NCBI GenBank assembly: GCA_003550345.1
Contig: PUJZ01000028.1
Span: forward strand, 1 to 62,578
DNA length: 62,578 nt
DNA from: Methanomassiliicoccaceae archaeon
GTDB lineage: Archaea; Thermoplasmatota; Thermoplasmata; Methanomassiliicoccales; Methanomethylophilaceae
Direction of reading: 5' to 3'
Shown here: positions 32,245 to 40,045 of the stretch, piece after piece
How positions within the stretch are numbered: position 1 is the first letter of the stretch
How the letters are laid out: each line of letters begins with the position of its first letter
The notes under the pieces: generated by a model
The model's database searches: none
What the model saw: only the letters and a program-made list of their open reading frames with translations
What the model was told of the DNA's origin: nothing
Made by a program: the position numbers and the translations under genes

Positions 32245-33236
32245 GACCAGATGCTCTCCAGGTCCACCTTGGTGCGGACCACGCGGGTTATCTGATCGAG
32301 CTTCTTGCGGTCCCTCGGCTCGATGCGGGCTATCAAGTGCTCTATCATCTCCGCCGATGTGAGGGTGTCGTACTCCACCAGCAGCAGCGGCACGTCGATC
32401 TCCTCGGCCCGTGACATGACGGTCTTCGAAGGCCTTATCCCACCGGTGAGCACGATGCACGAGGTGTCGGTGGAGAGGGCGGCCATCTGTATGTCCGTCC
32501 TGTCGCCCCCGGTGATGACCGCCTTCCCATGGCTGCGGCGCATGTAGCGGATGGCGGTCTGCGGGTTCATCGCTCCGACCAGGAGGCTCTTGACGTCCTT
32601 CTCGAGGCCGCCTTCGCCCGCCAGGACCTTGGCGTCCATGAGCTCGACCACCTCCCATACCTTGAACGACTTGAGGTCGGGTATGTTGGGTATCTCGCCG
32701 ATGACCTCCAGCCCCTTCTCTTCGAGGACCCTCCTCGCCTTGCTCTTCTCGCAGTTGTTGAGGATGACGCCGGAGATGATCGCCCCGCGCTCGCGGCAGA
32801 GCGAATCGAACATGGAGACGCTGTCGATCGCCAGCGGGTCGTCGGAGGAGACCAGGAGTATGGAGGCCCCCAAGGCCTTGGCGATGTCTATGTGCGACAG
32901 CCCATGGGTGAATCCGGTGGTCAGGTCGCGGCTGCCCTCCACCAGGGCGAGCTCGGCGCCGGCGCAGGCCTCCTCGAACGCCTTGGTGATGTCCTCCATC
33001 GCCACCGGGTCGTATATGTCGTAGACCAGCGGCGAGAGCGGCCCGAGGTCGTCCATCTTCAGCACCTCGGCCATGAGGAACGCGTCCTGGTCGACCAGGC
33101 CCTTGGGCGTGTTCACCAGGTTCTCCCGGAACGGTTTGAAGAACCGCACCCTCCCGGGGAAGTTGCGGGCTATCCCCAAGGAGACCAGGGTCTTCCCTGA
33201 CCTCTCCCCCACCGACACCAGATAGATCTTCTTCAT
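32241..33236 (-). CDS. BioD-like NTPase with DRTGG domain (phosphotransacetylase-associated family)
   Basis: A 331-aa protein with an N-terminal BioD-like P-loop domain (VSVGERSGKTLVSLGIARNF Walker A; LALVEGSRDL) and a C-terminal DRTGG domain (KAVITGGDRTDIQMAALST near 238-256). This is the N-terminal regulatory part of long phosphotransacetylases, without the catalytic Pta domain. Its stop/start overlaps the upstream ADP-forming acyl-CoA synthetase by 4 bp, so a role tied to acyl-CoA/acyl-phosphate metabolism is likely. Nucleotide sensing is inferred from DRTGG domains elsewhere; no reaction is assigned. Confidence 0.8.
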   Translation of the reverse strand: MKKIYLVSVGERSGKTLVSLGIARNFPGRVRFFKPFRENLVNTPKGLVDQDAFLMAEVLKMDDLGPLSPLVYDIYDPVAMEDITKAFEEACAGAELALVEGSRDLTTGFTHGLSHIDIAKALGASILLVSSDDPLAIDSVSMFDSLCRERGAIISGVILNNCEKSKARRVLEEKGLEVIGEIPNIPDLKSFKVWEVVELMDAKVLAGEGGLEKDVKSLLVGAMNPQTAIRYMRRSHGKAVITGGDRTDIQMAALSTDTSCIVLTGGIRPSKTVMSRAEEIDVPLLLVEYDTLTSAEMIEHLIARIEPRDRKKLDQITRVVRTKVDLESIWS

Positions 33237-35332
33237 TCGTCCGTCCTCCTCAGAGTGACAAGGGCGTCCACCGCCCAGCTGCCTTCCTTCATCCTGCCCA
33301 CCATCACCGGGTTGATCTCCAGCTCCTGGATCTCCTCCAGGTCGGCGGCGATGCCCGCCACCCTGACCACGATGTCCGTCAACGACCCCACGTCGGCGGG
33401 GGGCCGCCCACGGGCGCCGCTCAGCAATTGGTATGCCTTGTTCGACCTTATCAATCCATCGACCTCCTGCATCGTAAGCGGCAGAACCCGCTGGCTGACC
33501 TCCTTCAATATCTCCACGAACACCCCGCCCATCCCGTAGCTAAGCACCGGCCCGAAGGTCTCGTCCCTGACCATCGAGACTATCACCTCCTCCCCCCTGA
33601 CCATCCTCTGCACCGACACGCCCTCCACCTTCGCCTGGGGGAAGGCGCGCCTCGCCCTCTCCATCAGCAGGGAGAATGCCTCCCTCACCGCTTCAGCGTC
33701 ATCGATGCCGACGATGACGCCGCCGATGTCGGTCTTGTGGAGAATGTCCGCGGAAACGATCTTCATCACCACCGGGTAGCCGATGGCCTCAGCTACCTCC
33801 AGGGCCTCGGAGCAGGTCTCAGCGCTGCCCTCGTCGGGCACTGGCACCCCGTAAGCCCTCAGGATTAGCTTCCCCTCCTCCTCGGAGAGGCTGTCGCGGC
33901 CCTCGTCGAGGGCTCTGCGCAGCACCTCCTTCGCCTCCTCGCGCCGGCCTTCGACACGGGGTGCGGGGTGGGGGTCCTCGCCGTCGAGGCTTTGGCGGTA
34001 ACGTAGCATGGCCGCCATCGCCCTCACCGCCCGCTCCGGGGAGGGGAAATCGGGGAGTCCTCCCTTCCTCACCGCCTCCAAGGAGCGGTCGCAGTCCGAC
34101 CCTCCCGGGAATGATACCGTCACCGGCATGGAGCCGTCGTAGGCCCCCACCGCCGCCTCGGCTACCGCGTCGAGGTCCACGGTGTCCACCGGCGCCGACA
34201 GCAGCACGATGCCGTTCACGGCGGGGTCGCCGGAGACCGTCTCGATGGCCTTTACGAACATGTCGGCACTCGCGTCGCCGCGCAGGTCGATGGGGTTCAG
34301 GGAGCTGGCGATGTCAGGCATCTGCTCCTCCAGGGCCTCCATCGTGTCGCGGGAGAGCTGGGCGAGGGCTATCCCCTCCTCGGAGCAGGCATCGGCCGCC
34401 ATCACCCCCAGGCCGCCAGCGTTGCTGATGATCGCGATGCCGTCAGCGGCGATGACCGGCATGCGGGAGAAGATGTTGATCGCATCGAATAGGGAGTCGA
34501 GGTCGTCCACCCTTATCACGTTGGCCTTCTCGAAGGCGGCCTCGTACACCGAGTCGCTCCCGGTCATCGATCCGGTGTGGGAGGAGGCCGCCTTCGCTCC
34601 TGACTCCGACCTGCCCGATTTAAGCACCAGCACCGGCTTTACGGCGCTGGTCTCGGCGGCGGCCTCGAGGAAGGGGCCTCCCCGTTCCAGGCCTTCGATG
34701 TATGCGGCCACGACCTTTGTGCCCTCGTCCTCGGCCAGCAGCCTCAGCATGTCCGCCTCGTCGACGTCCATCTTGTTGCCGAGGGAGGCGAAGCGGGATA
34801 TCCCCAGACGCATCTTGAGCATCCAGTCGAGGACAGTGGAGCCCACCGCCCCTGACTGCGAGAGGAGGGCGATGTTGCCCGTCCCCGGCCAGAGACTGGT
34901 GAAGGTGGCGTTCATCCTCGATGCCGAGTCCATTATGCCGAAGCAGTTCGGCCCCACCACCCTCATGCCCGAGCGGCGTACCACCTCCATGAGCCCCTCC
35001 TCGTGCCGGCGGCCTTCCGAGCCCTCTTCGCGGAAGCCGGCGCTGATCACCACCGCCGCGGGCACCTTCTTCCTCTCTGCGTCCAGAAGGACCTCCTTGA
35101 CCGCGGCCGCGGGGACCGCCACCACGGCCAGGTCGACATCGCCCTCGATGGCCGTCAGCGATGGATAGGAGGGCAGCCCTTGGACCTCATCGGCCCCGGG
35201 ATTCACCACTGAGATGGATCCATCGAAGCCTGCCGCCAAGAGGTTGGACAGCAGCATGCTTCCCACCTTCTTACGGTCGCGGGAGGCCCCCACCACCGCG
35301 ATCGACCGCGGGGCGAACATGCGTTCCAACAT
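33233..35332 (-). CDS. ADP-forming acyl-CoA (acetate-CoA) ligase, fused alpha-beta
   Basis: Interconverts acyl-CoA, ADP and phosphate with acid, CoA and ATP. The 699-aa chain has CoA-binding domain (1-130, FAPRSIAVVGASRDRKKVG), ligase-CoA domain with the phosphohistidine in SHTGSMTGSD (His252), succinyl-CoA-ligase-like region, and an ATP-grasp domain (about 475-695; VMKIVSADILHKTDIGGVIVG with the second histidine). Fused alpha-beta order and length are typical of archaeal ACD and related enzymes. In a methanogen it may assimilate or produce short acids; substrate cannot be read from sequence. It is co-transcribed with the BioD/DRTGG gene. Confidence 0.9.
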   Translation of the reverse strand: MLERMFAPRSIAVVGASRDRKKVGSMLLSNLLAAGFDGSISVVNPGADEVQGLPSYPSLTAIEGDVDLAVVAVPAAAVKEVLLDAERKKVPAAVVISAGFREEGSEGRRHEEGLMEVVRRSGMRVVGPNCFGIMDSASRMNATFTSLWPGTGNIALLSQSGAVGSTVLDWMLKMRLGISRFASLGNKMDVDEADMLRLLAEDEGTKVVAAYIEGLERGGPFLEAAAETSAVKPVLVLKSGRSESGAKAASSHTGSMTGSDSVYEAAFEKANVIRVDDLDSLFDAINIFSRMPVIAADGIAIISNAGGLGVMAADACSEEGIALAQLSRDTMEALEEQMPDIASSLNPIDLRGDASADMFVKAIETVSGDPAVNGIVLLSAPVDTVDLDAVAEAAVGAYDGSMPVTVSFPGGSDCDRSLEAVRKGGLPDFPSPERAVRAMAAMLRYRQSLDGEDPHPAPRVEGRREEAKEVLRRALDEGRDSLSEEEGKLILRAYGVPVPDEGSAETCSEALEVAEAIGYPVVMKIVSADILHKTDIGGVIVGIDDAEAVREAFSLLMERARRAFPQAKVEGVSVQRMVRGEEVIVSMVRDETFGPVLSYGMGGVFVEILKEVSQRVLPLTMQEVDGLIRSNKAYQLLSGARGRPPADVGSLTDIVVRVAGIAADLEEIQELEINPVMVGRMKEGSWAVDALVTLRRTDE

Positions 35333-35385
35333 GGATGTCGGCGTTTCTACTTGCCAGGTATTAATCTTATCGCCCTCGGGCCGTG

Positions 35386-35937
35386 TCAGCGCAGCCTTAG
35401 CTCCCGGATCATCTTATTGACCCTCACGGTCTCAATGCCTTTCCTGCTGACCCTCACGCCGGCCAAGGCGTTCTTGCTTTTCTTCACGGCCAGTCCATAG
35501 CGCTCGTAGACCTCTTGGGCCATGTCCCCGCCTTCGATGAGTTCGCTGTCGCTGGTGTAGAGTCGGAGGAAATGGGCGCCTCGGCCTCGGGCCTCGTCTA
35601 TCGCCCGGCGGAGCAGGGCCCCGCCCACGCCTTGGCCGCGTGCGCTCGGGCGCACGGCGAACCAGCCGAGCCAGAGCGCCTCATGGCGGTCCTCGCGCAT
35701 GGAGTAGAGGCCGCTGATGCCGTCCAGACGGCCTTCCGGCGAGATGGCCGCCCAGAATTCGAGGAGCTCTATGCCGGGAATGGCGTATATCAGGCGGTGC
35801 CTGAGCTTCTCCTCGCCAGCCAAGAACAGGAAGCTGGCCCTCTCCCCGGGATTCTGATGCGGGAATACGGAGTCGACAAGCTCCTTCGCCTCCGCGATGC
35901 GCTCCGCCCTCAAAGGCTCGATGCTGTGCCCCTCCAT
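35386..35937 (-). CDS. GNAT-family N-acetyltransferase
   Basis: A 183-aa acetyltransferase of unknown target. The acetyl-CoA site is visible as WLGWFAVRPSARGQGVGGAL (motif A, QGVGGAL) near 91-110, followed by AIDEARGRGAHFLRLYTSD and YERYGLAVK (motif B). The start MEGHSIEPL is used because GGAGG lies 8 nt upstream and a TATA-like ATTTAAAT falls about 37 bp upstream; the longer frame would include that TATA. It stands alone. Confidence 0.82.
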   Translation of the reverse strand: MEGHSIEPLRAERIAEAKELVDSVFPHQNPGERASFLFLAGEEKLRHRLIYAIPGIELLEFWAAISPEGRLDGISGLYSMREDRHEALWLGWFAVRPSARGQGVGGALLRRAIDEARGRGAHFLRLYTSDSELIEGGDMAQEVYERYGLAVKKSKNALAGVRVSRKGIETVRVNKMIRELRLR

Positions 35938-36013
35938 GCCCACGCCTCCGAGGGCCAAGGCCGTCAGAGGATTTAAATGGAGCGTCAGAGGCAATCGTTT
36001 TTATACACGCAGA

Positions 36014-36247
36014 GCGGTGGAAATCCGTCCGCTCCGCACGAGTGGAAAGGCCTAGCCTCCCCCGTCGGAACGGACGCACAGAGCCCCGTTAGGTCCCTGC
36101 CGAGCTGCGAGGAATCGCGCTGTGAATGACAGGAAACCCCGGGGCCCGACAAAACCCCTCGGCCGGGTCAGTGTCCCGAGGGTGGCGTCAAGCCACGACC
36201 ATGAAAGGACGTGTTAAGGCCGAGGGACACCCATTTTCAGCCACCCC
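36014..36247 (+). ncRNA. Candidate structured RNA upstream of the HNH gene (strand and ends tentative)
   Basis: A non-coding stretch with TTTTTATAC at 35998-36006 on the plus strand and many complementary segments: CGTCCG/CGGACG (36026-31/36071-76), GCCCCG/CGGGGC (36083-88/36140-45) enclosing GCGA-GGAA-TCGC (36107-18) and CTGT-N5-ACAG (36120-32), a 9-bp helix CCCTCGGCC/GGCCGAGGG (36156-64/36218-26) enclosing GTGGC-N5-GCCAC (36182-96), and GGTGG/CCACC (36016-20/36241-45) that could close the ends. GTGTCCC/GGGACAC is a competing pairing. The TATA would place the 5' end near 36026, inside the closing helix, unless ATTTAAAT at 35971 is used. Conserved RNase P or SRP motifs were not found. The family is unknown. 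Confidence 0.45.
36060..36066 (-). promoter_or_regulatory. No usable promoter on the opposite strand of the RNA candidate
   Basis: This short C-rich patch is marked only to note that the minus strand between 36020 and 36250 shows no TATA-like box, which is why the plus strand is preferred for the RNA candidate. Confidence 0.2.
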
Positions 36248-36259
36248 CTTTCGCCATTC

Positions 36260-36266
36260 TTATTAT
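36260..36266 (+). promoter_or_regulatory. TATA box for the HNH gene
   Basis: TTATTAT is centred 25 bp before the ATG at 36288, so the HNH message is predicted to be leaderless and separate from the RNA candidate upstream. Confidence 0.5.
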
Positions 36267-36287
36267 CGAGAGCGGGCATCCCTTGGC

Positions 36288-36893
36288 ATGGACTGCGTCT
36301 TCCGTGACGGCGGGGGGAGGAGATGGTCCCTCTGCCTCCGTCTCTCGGACCAAGGCCTGGAGGGCCTCAGCGATTGCGACCTTGAGGCCATGGCCCTCTG
36401 CCCACACCGTAGCACGCGAGGCGGGCCCCCTTCTCCGCGGCCGCCATGCGGCTGCGATGATGGTCACGGCAGCTTCAGGGCGGCGCTGCTCTGCAGCGCC
36501 CTCGCCGACGCGGAGCGGATCATCGCCGGCGAGGACATCCCCTTCCCCCCGCTGACACCGAGGCTCCGCCACTCCCTCTGGCCCAAGCTGCGGGCGATGG
36601 TGCTGGAGAGGGACGGCGGAAGATGCTCGTGCTGCGGCGCCGACCTGTCCCCCCGGCCAGGGTGGCTGGTGGAGGTGCATCATGTGCTGCCGCGCAGCAT
36701 GGGGGGCGGCGACGACCCCCGCAACCTGAAGACCCTGTGCAGCGACTGCCACCGCCCCCGCACCGAGATACTCATGCGGAGCATGGCGCCCCGCGGCGCC
36801 GAGGAGCGCGCCGAGGCGGAGCTGCGGCGCAAGTTCCGACGGGGCAGGGGGATGCTGGCGGCGCTGATCGACGAGGGCCAGGGCCCTGTCTGA
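36288..36893 (+). CDS. HNH-type endonuclease domain protein
   Basis: A 201-aa protein with a C-terminal HNH (beta-beta-alpha metal) nuclease domain: RDGGRCSCCGADL gives the first zinc CxxC, VEVHHVLPRSMGGGDDP the catalytic His pair, and NLKTLCSDCHR the Asn, second CxxC and final His. The N-terminal 100 residues are cysteine- and proline-rich (CPHRSTRGGPPSPRPPCGC) and unrecognised. The start follows from a TATA box 25 bp upstream; upstream in-frame sequence lies within the structured RNA candidate. It lacks RuvC, so it is not an IscB or Cas9 relative. It might be a stand-alone homing-like or repair nuclease; function is unknown. Confidence 0.78.
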   Translation: MDCVFRDGGGRRWSLCLRLSDQGLEGLSDCDLEAMALCPHRSTRGGPPSPRPPCGCDDGHGSFRAALLCSALADAERIIAGEDIPFPPLTPRLRHSLWPKLRAMVLERDGGRCSCCGADLSPRPGWLVEVHHVLPRSMGGGDDPRNLKTLCSDCHRPRTEILMRSMAPRGAEERAEAELRRKFRRGRGMLAALIDEGQGPV

Positions 36894-37063
36894 GCCGCTG
36901 CATGCTCTGACCCGGACCCAGACGGGCAATCAGTAACGGCATGTACGCCCTCTGCCGTCATCGGCGTCGATTGATGCAGGACATGCAGCATCTGGCCCGT
37001 CCGCTGAGGATCATCAGGACGGGAGAATGGAGCTGTGGAAAGAAGGGGTAAGGGGTTTGTAGC

Positions 37064-37444
37064 TCACTTGAACAACCGGCGTTGCTCCCCCTGCAGCAAC
37101 CAGAAGATGATGAAGAGGTTCACCATCAGCTTGGACAGGAACGCGGTCAGGGAGGATATGAGCTCCGGGAAGGATGTGTCGAAGCCCGCAAGCAACAGAA
37201 AGGTCTCCAGGACCAGGGCGGCGATCAGTGAGTAATAGCCTATGACCTTCCACTTGTAGATGAAGAAGGCCGCCGCTCCGAACAGGACGGCCAGCAGGGC
37301 GCTGAGCCCGGCGAACCCCCCTTCGGTGTCGGTCACGAAATTCCATAGCATCCCCAATGACAGGATGGCCATTATGGCCGCGTACACCATCAGGAACGTC
37401 ATCATGCTCTTTGCCCTTATGTTCAATTGAATCACCGTAGCCAT
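37064..37444 (-). CDS. Small four-helix membrane protein, unknown
   Basis: I do not recognise this family. The 126 aa start MATVIQLNIRAKSMM and contain about four hydrophobic helices: FLMVYAAIMAILSLGMLW, LSALLAVLFGAAAFFIY, VIGYYSLIAALVLETFLLLA, and LMVNLFIIFWLL, ending QGEQRRLFK. The second in-frame ATG is used because a TATA-like TTTAATAAG lies about 36 bp upstream of it, too close for the first. It stands alone between the HNH gene and a metallopeptidase, with no visible partner. Confidence 0.65.
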   Translation of the reverse strand: MATVIQLNIRAKSMMTFLMVYAAIMAILSLGMLWNFVTDTEGGFAGLSALLAVLFGAAAFFIYKWKVIGYYSLIAALVLETFLLLAGFDTSFPELISSLTAFLSKLMVNLFIIFWLLQGEQRRLFK

Positions 37445-37493
37445 GACATGGCCGCTTGATTCCATTCGCTTGCGGCTTATTAAACGTTGACCG

Positions 37494-38174
37494 TCAAAGC
37501 TGCAGTGAGAGCCTCTTCAGCCACTCCTCCGCCTCCTTCCAGCGCGGATGCAGCCTCTCGCATCTGCGGAACTCCTCATCGTGCGCCTGACCGTCCAGGG
37601 AGAGGCCGTTGGCCAAGTGCAGCAGCTCGTGGTAGAGGACGTACTCGGTGACGTACTCGGGCACCACCTCGTCATCGAGCGCGGAGCTGACCGCGATCAC
37701 CTTCATGAGGACGCTGCAGTAGCCGACCCGGCGGAGATTGGGCCGCGACGTCCAGGACAGGAAGGCCTCCACGTCCCGCTCCACCAGGCCGGCGGCGATC
37801 AGCCTCTCGTAGGAGTCCTTCAGGTCGTAGTGCCTGCCTTCGCTGCTGCGGGAGAGGTTTCGGCTGCGGCGGAGGTAGACCGGCTGCTTGTTGCGCACGA
37901 AGTCCTGGGAGGTCATCCAGTCCTTGAGCTCTTCGGGATAGTTGGACCTCTTCCCTTTGGCTATCCGCATGAAAAGGACGCGTGCCAGCCCCTCCATCAT
38001 CATCTCGTCGGCATCCATCAGATAGTCCGAGACCTGGAACTCGGCCCATCCCGCCGAGCGCTGCCACCTGACCTTGAACTCCTTGAAGGGGGTGAACTCC
38101 GCCTTCACCGCGCTGTAGCCGAAGTCCCTTCCCGCCTTCTGGAACGCGCTCTGTAGACATATCTCGCTGCTCAT
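37494..38174 (-). CDS. YgjP/SprT-like zinc metallopeptidase
   Basis: The 226 aa end in a zinc-peptidase domain: RRVGYCSVLMKVIAVSSALD, then YVLYHELLHLANG with the HExxH-like HELLH, and a downstream third ligand in AHDEEFRRCERLHPRWKEAEEWL. This pattern is that of the YgjP/WSS1/SprT group. The N-terminal half (about 1-120) has a charged helical segment without known motif. No signal peptide, so it acts in the cytoplasm. SprT-like proteins in other organisms process DNA-protein crosslinks; that role is not shown here. Confidence 0.78.
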   Translation of the reverse strand: MSSEICLQSAFQKAGRDFGYSAVKAEFTPFKEFKVRWQRSAGWAEFQVSDYLMDADEMMMEGLARVLFMRIAKGKRSNYPEELKDWMTSQDFVRNKQPVYLRRSRNLSRSSEGRHYDLKDSYERLIAAGLVERDVEAFLSWTSRPNLRRVGYCSVLMKVIAVSSALDDEVVPEYVTEYVLYHELLHLANGLSLDGQAHDEEFRRCERLHPRWKEAEEWLKRLSLQL

Positions 38175-38263
38175 TTCGATGCACCTTTCCTATGCCACAT
38201 CAGCGTTCCCCTCCGCATATAACGGCTTAGAGTACAGCTATGCTATGCCTGGATAGTGGGACT

Positions 38264-38271
38264 GTTTATAT
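38264..38271 (+). promoter_or_regulatory. TATA box for the DHH protein gene
   Basis: TTTATAT, centred 25 bp before the ATG at 38293; leaderless spacing. Confidence 0.55.
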
Positions 38272-38292
38272 CCTATAAACGTTATACTGCTT

Positions 38293-39252
38293 ATGTCCAT
38301 GTTCATCAACAAGGACGCCCGCGAGACCCATCTCATAACGAGGGGCAACGTAGACGGCCTGGTCTCAGCTGCCGTCTTCTTGAGCCGCTATCCCCTGTGC
38401 CGGGTCTCCTTCGTTACTTCTCCCTCCGCGGCCTCCGCCGTGATCTCCAAGGACCGCCATTCCCGGGAGGTATATGTGGTGGACATCTGCCCCGACGAGG
38501 GCCTGCTGCAGGCCTGTGATGGGCGCCAGGCCACTATCGTGGACCACCATCCCTGCCGCTTCCCCGATGACCCCCGGGCCGGGATGGTGTTGGAGGAGGG
38601 GCGCAGCGCCGCCTCGGTGCTGGCATCTTTCCTGGGCGCGAGCGATGAGTTCCCCCACCTGGTGGCCATCGCCGACAGCGTCGAGTACATGAGCACGCCG
38701 CTGATGGAGGAGATGGACGCGGAGCACGGCCCCCGCAGGATGGCCCGCGAGGCCAAGGTGCTGGACTTCTCATGGAGGGCGAACATAAAGGACGATGTGT
38801 TCCGCTACCGTGCCGCGCTAAAGCTTTCCCAGGCCCAGTGGCCTTCAGAAGTGCCGCTGATATGGAGGAGGTTCCTCACCGTGCAGAACGAGAGGAGGTG
38901 GCCCCGGGCCTTGGGCATGGTCCGCGACCGCATGCGCGTCTACGGGGAGATCGGAGTGCTGGAGCTCAAAGGGAGGGACAGCCTGCTCGGTTTCGGCACC
39001 AGGGCCCTGGTCCATGTGGCCGGTAGGGAGGGGCTGTCCTACGCGGCGTTGATGCACCGCCGCGACAGCCACACCTCGGTATCGTTGCGGGGGTTGAAGG
39101 AGGGGGGCGTGGACCTCGGGGCCTTCGCGGAGCGCTTCACCCTCTGCCATGGGGTGAGCGGCGGAGGGCATCCCCGCAGCGCCGGCGCCCGGGTCCCCTT
39201 GGACCGCGAGCGCCGTCTGCTGATGGAGCTCAGGGAGCTCAGCGGGGCTTAA
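38293..39252 (+). CDS. DHH-family phosphoesterase
   Basis: A 319-aa member of the DHH/DHHA1 superfamily (RecJ, oligo-RNase, cyclic-dinucleotide phosphodiesterases). Motifs: TRGNVDGLVSAAVFL (motif I, partly degenerate), VVDICPDE, IVDHHP (motif III near 82-87), and the C-terminal GVSGGGHPRSAGARVP (DHHA1 GGGHP). Metal chemistry is likely retained. Loss of the usual H-x-D-x-DG lead residues in motif I is odd. It has its own TATA box; substrate could be nanoRNA, single-stranded DNA or a cyclic dinucleotide. Confidence 0.82.
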   Translation: MSMFINKDARETHLITRGNVDGLVSAAVFLSRYPLCRVSFVTSPSAASAVISKDRHSREVYVVDICPDEGLLQACDGRQATIVDHHPCRFPDDPRAGMVLEEGRSAASVLASFLGASDEFPHLVAIADSVEYMSTPLMEEMDAEHGPRRMAREAKVLDFSWRANIKDDVFRYRAALKLSQAQWPSEVPLIWRRFLTVQNERRWPRALGMVRDRMRVYGEIGVLELKGRDSLLGFGTRALVHVAGREGLSYAALMHRRDSHTSVSLRGLKEGGVDLGAFAERFTLCHGVSGGGHPRSAGARVPLDRERRLLMELRELSGA

Positions 39253-39282
39253 CGTCATATATGCGCGGCCTGATTCTTCGCC

Positions 39283-39666
39283 ATGAGCGGTTCTGAGAAG
39301 GATGATTCAGCGGAATACAGGGTGCAGAGGATGCTGGAGGCCATCGAGAGGGCCTACGGCTTCGTTCCCCTTGTGAACCAGGTGCTGAGCTCCCATCCCG
39401 GCCTCTTCGTGCCGCAGGTGGAGCTGAGCAAGGCGGTCTTCATGGAGCAGGGCGCCCTCAGCGAGAGGGAGAGGGAGCTGGTGGCCATCGGAGCGGCAAG
39501 CGCCAGCTGCGCCGAGCACTGCATGGACGTGCACATCAAGCACGCCAAGCGGCTCGGCGTCGGCCGCGACGAGGTGATGGAGGCGATGATGGTGGGCTCC
39601 ATGATCGCGATGAACAGGACGCAGTCCTACGCCTTCCGCAAGCTGAAAGAGGCGTTCGAAGAGTGA
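39283..39666 (+). CDS. Carboxymuconolactone decarboxylase-family (AhpD-like) protein
   Basis: A 127-aa helical protein of the CMD/AhpD family, many of which are small thiol peroxidase partners. The core ELVAIGAASASCAEHC is followed by MDVHIKHAKRLGV. The usual CxxCxxxH centre reads CxxxCxxxH: the second cysteine and histidine are in register while the first lies one residue early. The neighbouring sequence (GAxxxA..EHC..VH..HA) otherwise aligns. TATA (CATATAT, 39256-39262) stands 24 bp before the ATG. A redox role is plausible but the altered spacing makes it uncertain. Confidence 0.82.
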   Translation: MSGSEKDDSAEYRVQRMLEAIERAYGFVPLVNQVLSSHPGLFVPQVELSKAVFMEQGALSERERELVAIGAASASCAEHCMDVHIKHAKRLGVGRDEVMEAMMVGSMIAMNRTQSYAFRKLKEAFEE

Positions 39667-39700
39667 AAAAATAGAAGTGGGTAAAGGGTTTGGAGAGGCC

Positions 39701-40036
39701 TCAGGCGTAGCGCCATTCCTCCCCGGTCCTGATCTTCAACGCCCTCGTGACCGGTGACACGAAGATCTTTCCGTCGCCCATCTCACCGGTGCGGGCCGAA
39801 GCGAGGATGGCGTCTATCACCTTGTCCTCGTCCTCGTCCTCGATGAAGACCTCGATCTTGACCTTGGGGAGCTCATCGATGCGGAACAGGCCGGTACGGG
39901 CTGTGAACTCCAGCCCTGCCTGCTCGCCGCGGCCCTTGACGTTGGCGATGGTCATGGCGTTGATGCCCACCTCCGTCAAGGCCTGCTTGACCGACTTGAG
40001 CCTGTCCGGACGTATTATGGCCTCTATCTTTATCAT
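39701..40036 (-). CDS. glnK: PII nitrogen-regulatory protein GlnK
   Basis: Trimeric sensor of 2-oxoglutarate and ATP/ADP that plugs the ammonium channel. The 111 aa match PII proteins: MIKIEAIIRPDRLKSVKQAL, the T-loop region GRGEQAGLEFTARTG, PKVKIEVFIEDEDEDKVIDA and GDGKIFVSPVTRALKIRTGE. The uridylylated Tyr51 is absent, as expected in archaea without GlnD. It starts 9 bp after amtB, with GAGGTGA before the ATG, so it is the second gene of amtB-glnK; the reverse order is more usual. Confidence 0.93.
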   Translation of the reverse strand: MIKIEAIIRPDRLKSVKQALTEVGINAMTIANVKGRGEQAGLEFTARTGLFRIDELPKVKIEVFIEDEDEDKVIDAILASARTGEMGDGKIFVSPVTRALKIRTGEEWRYA

Positions 40037-40045
40037 GCGGTCACC

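Noticed and set aside
36014-36247. RNase P RNA or SRP RNA
   Set aside because: The near-universal core motifs (GGAAAGUCC, ACAGAAA; the GGUCAGGUCC-GGAAGG helix-8 block) were not found by eye; kept only as an unassigned RNA candidate that a covariance search should test.
36126-36287. 54-codon extension of the HNH protein
   Set aside because: Runs through the structured RNA candidate, has no conserved residues, and the TATA box supports the ATG at 36288.
36014-36893. OMEGA/HEARO RNA with an IscB-type nuclease
   Set aside because: The HNH protein has no RuvC parts or bridge helix and is only about 200 aa.
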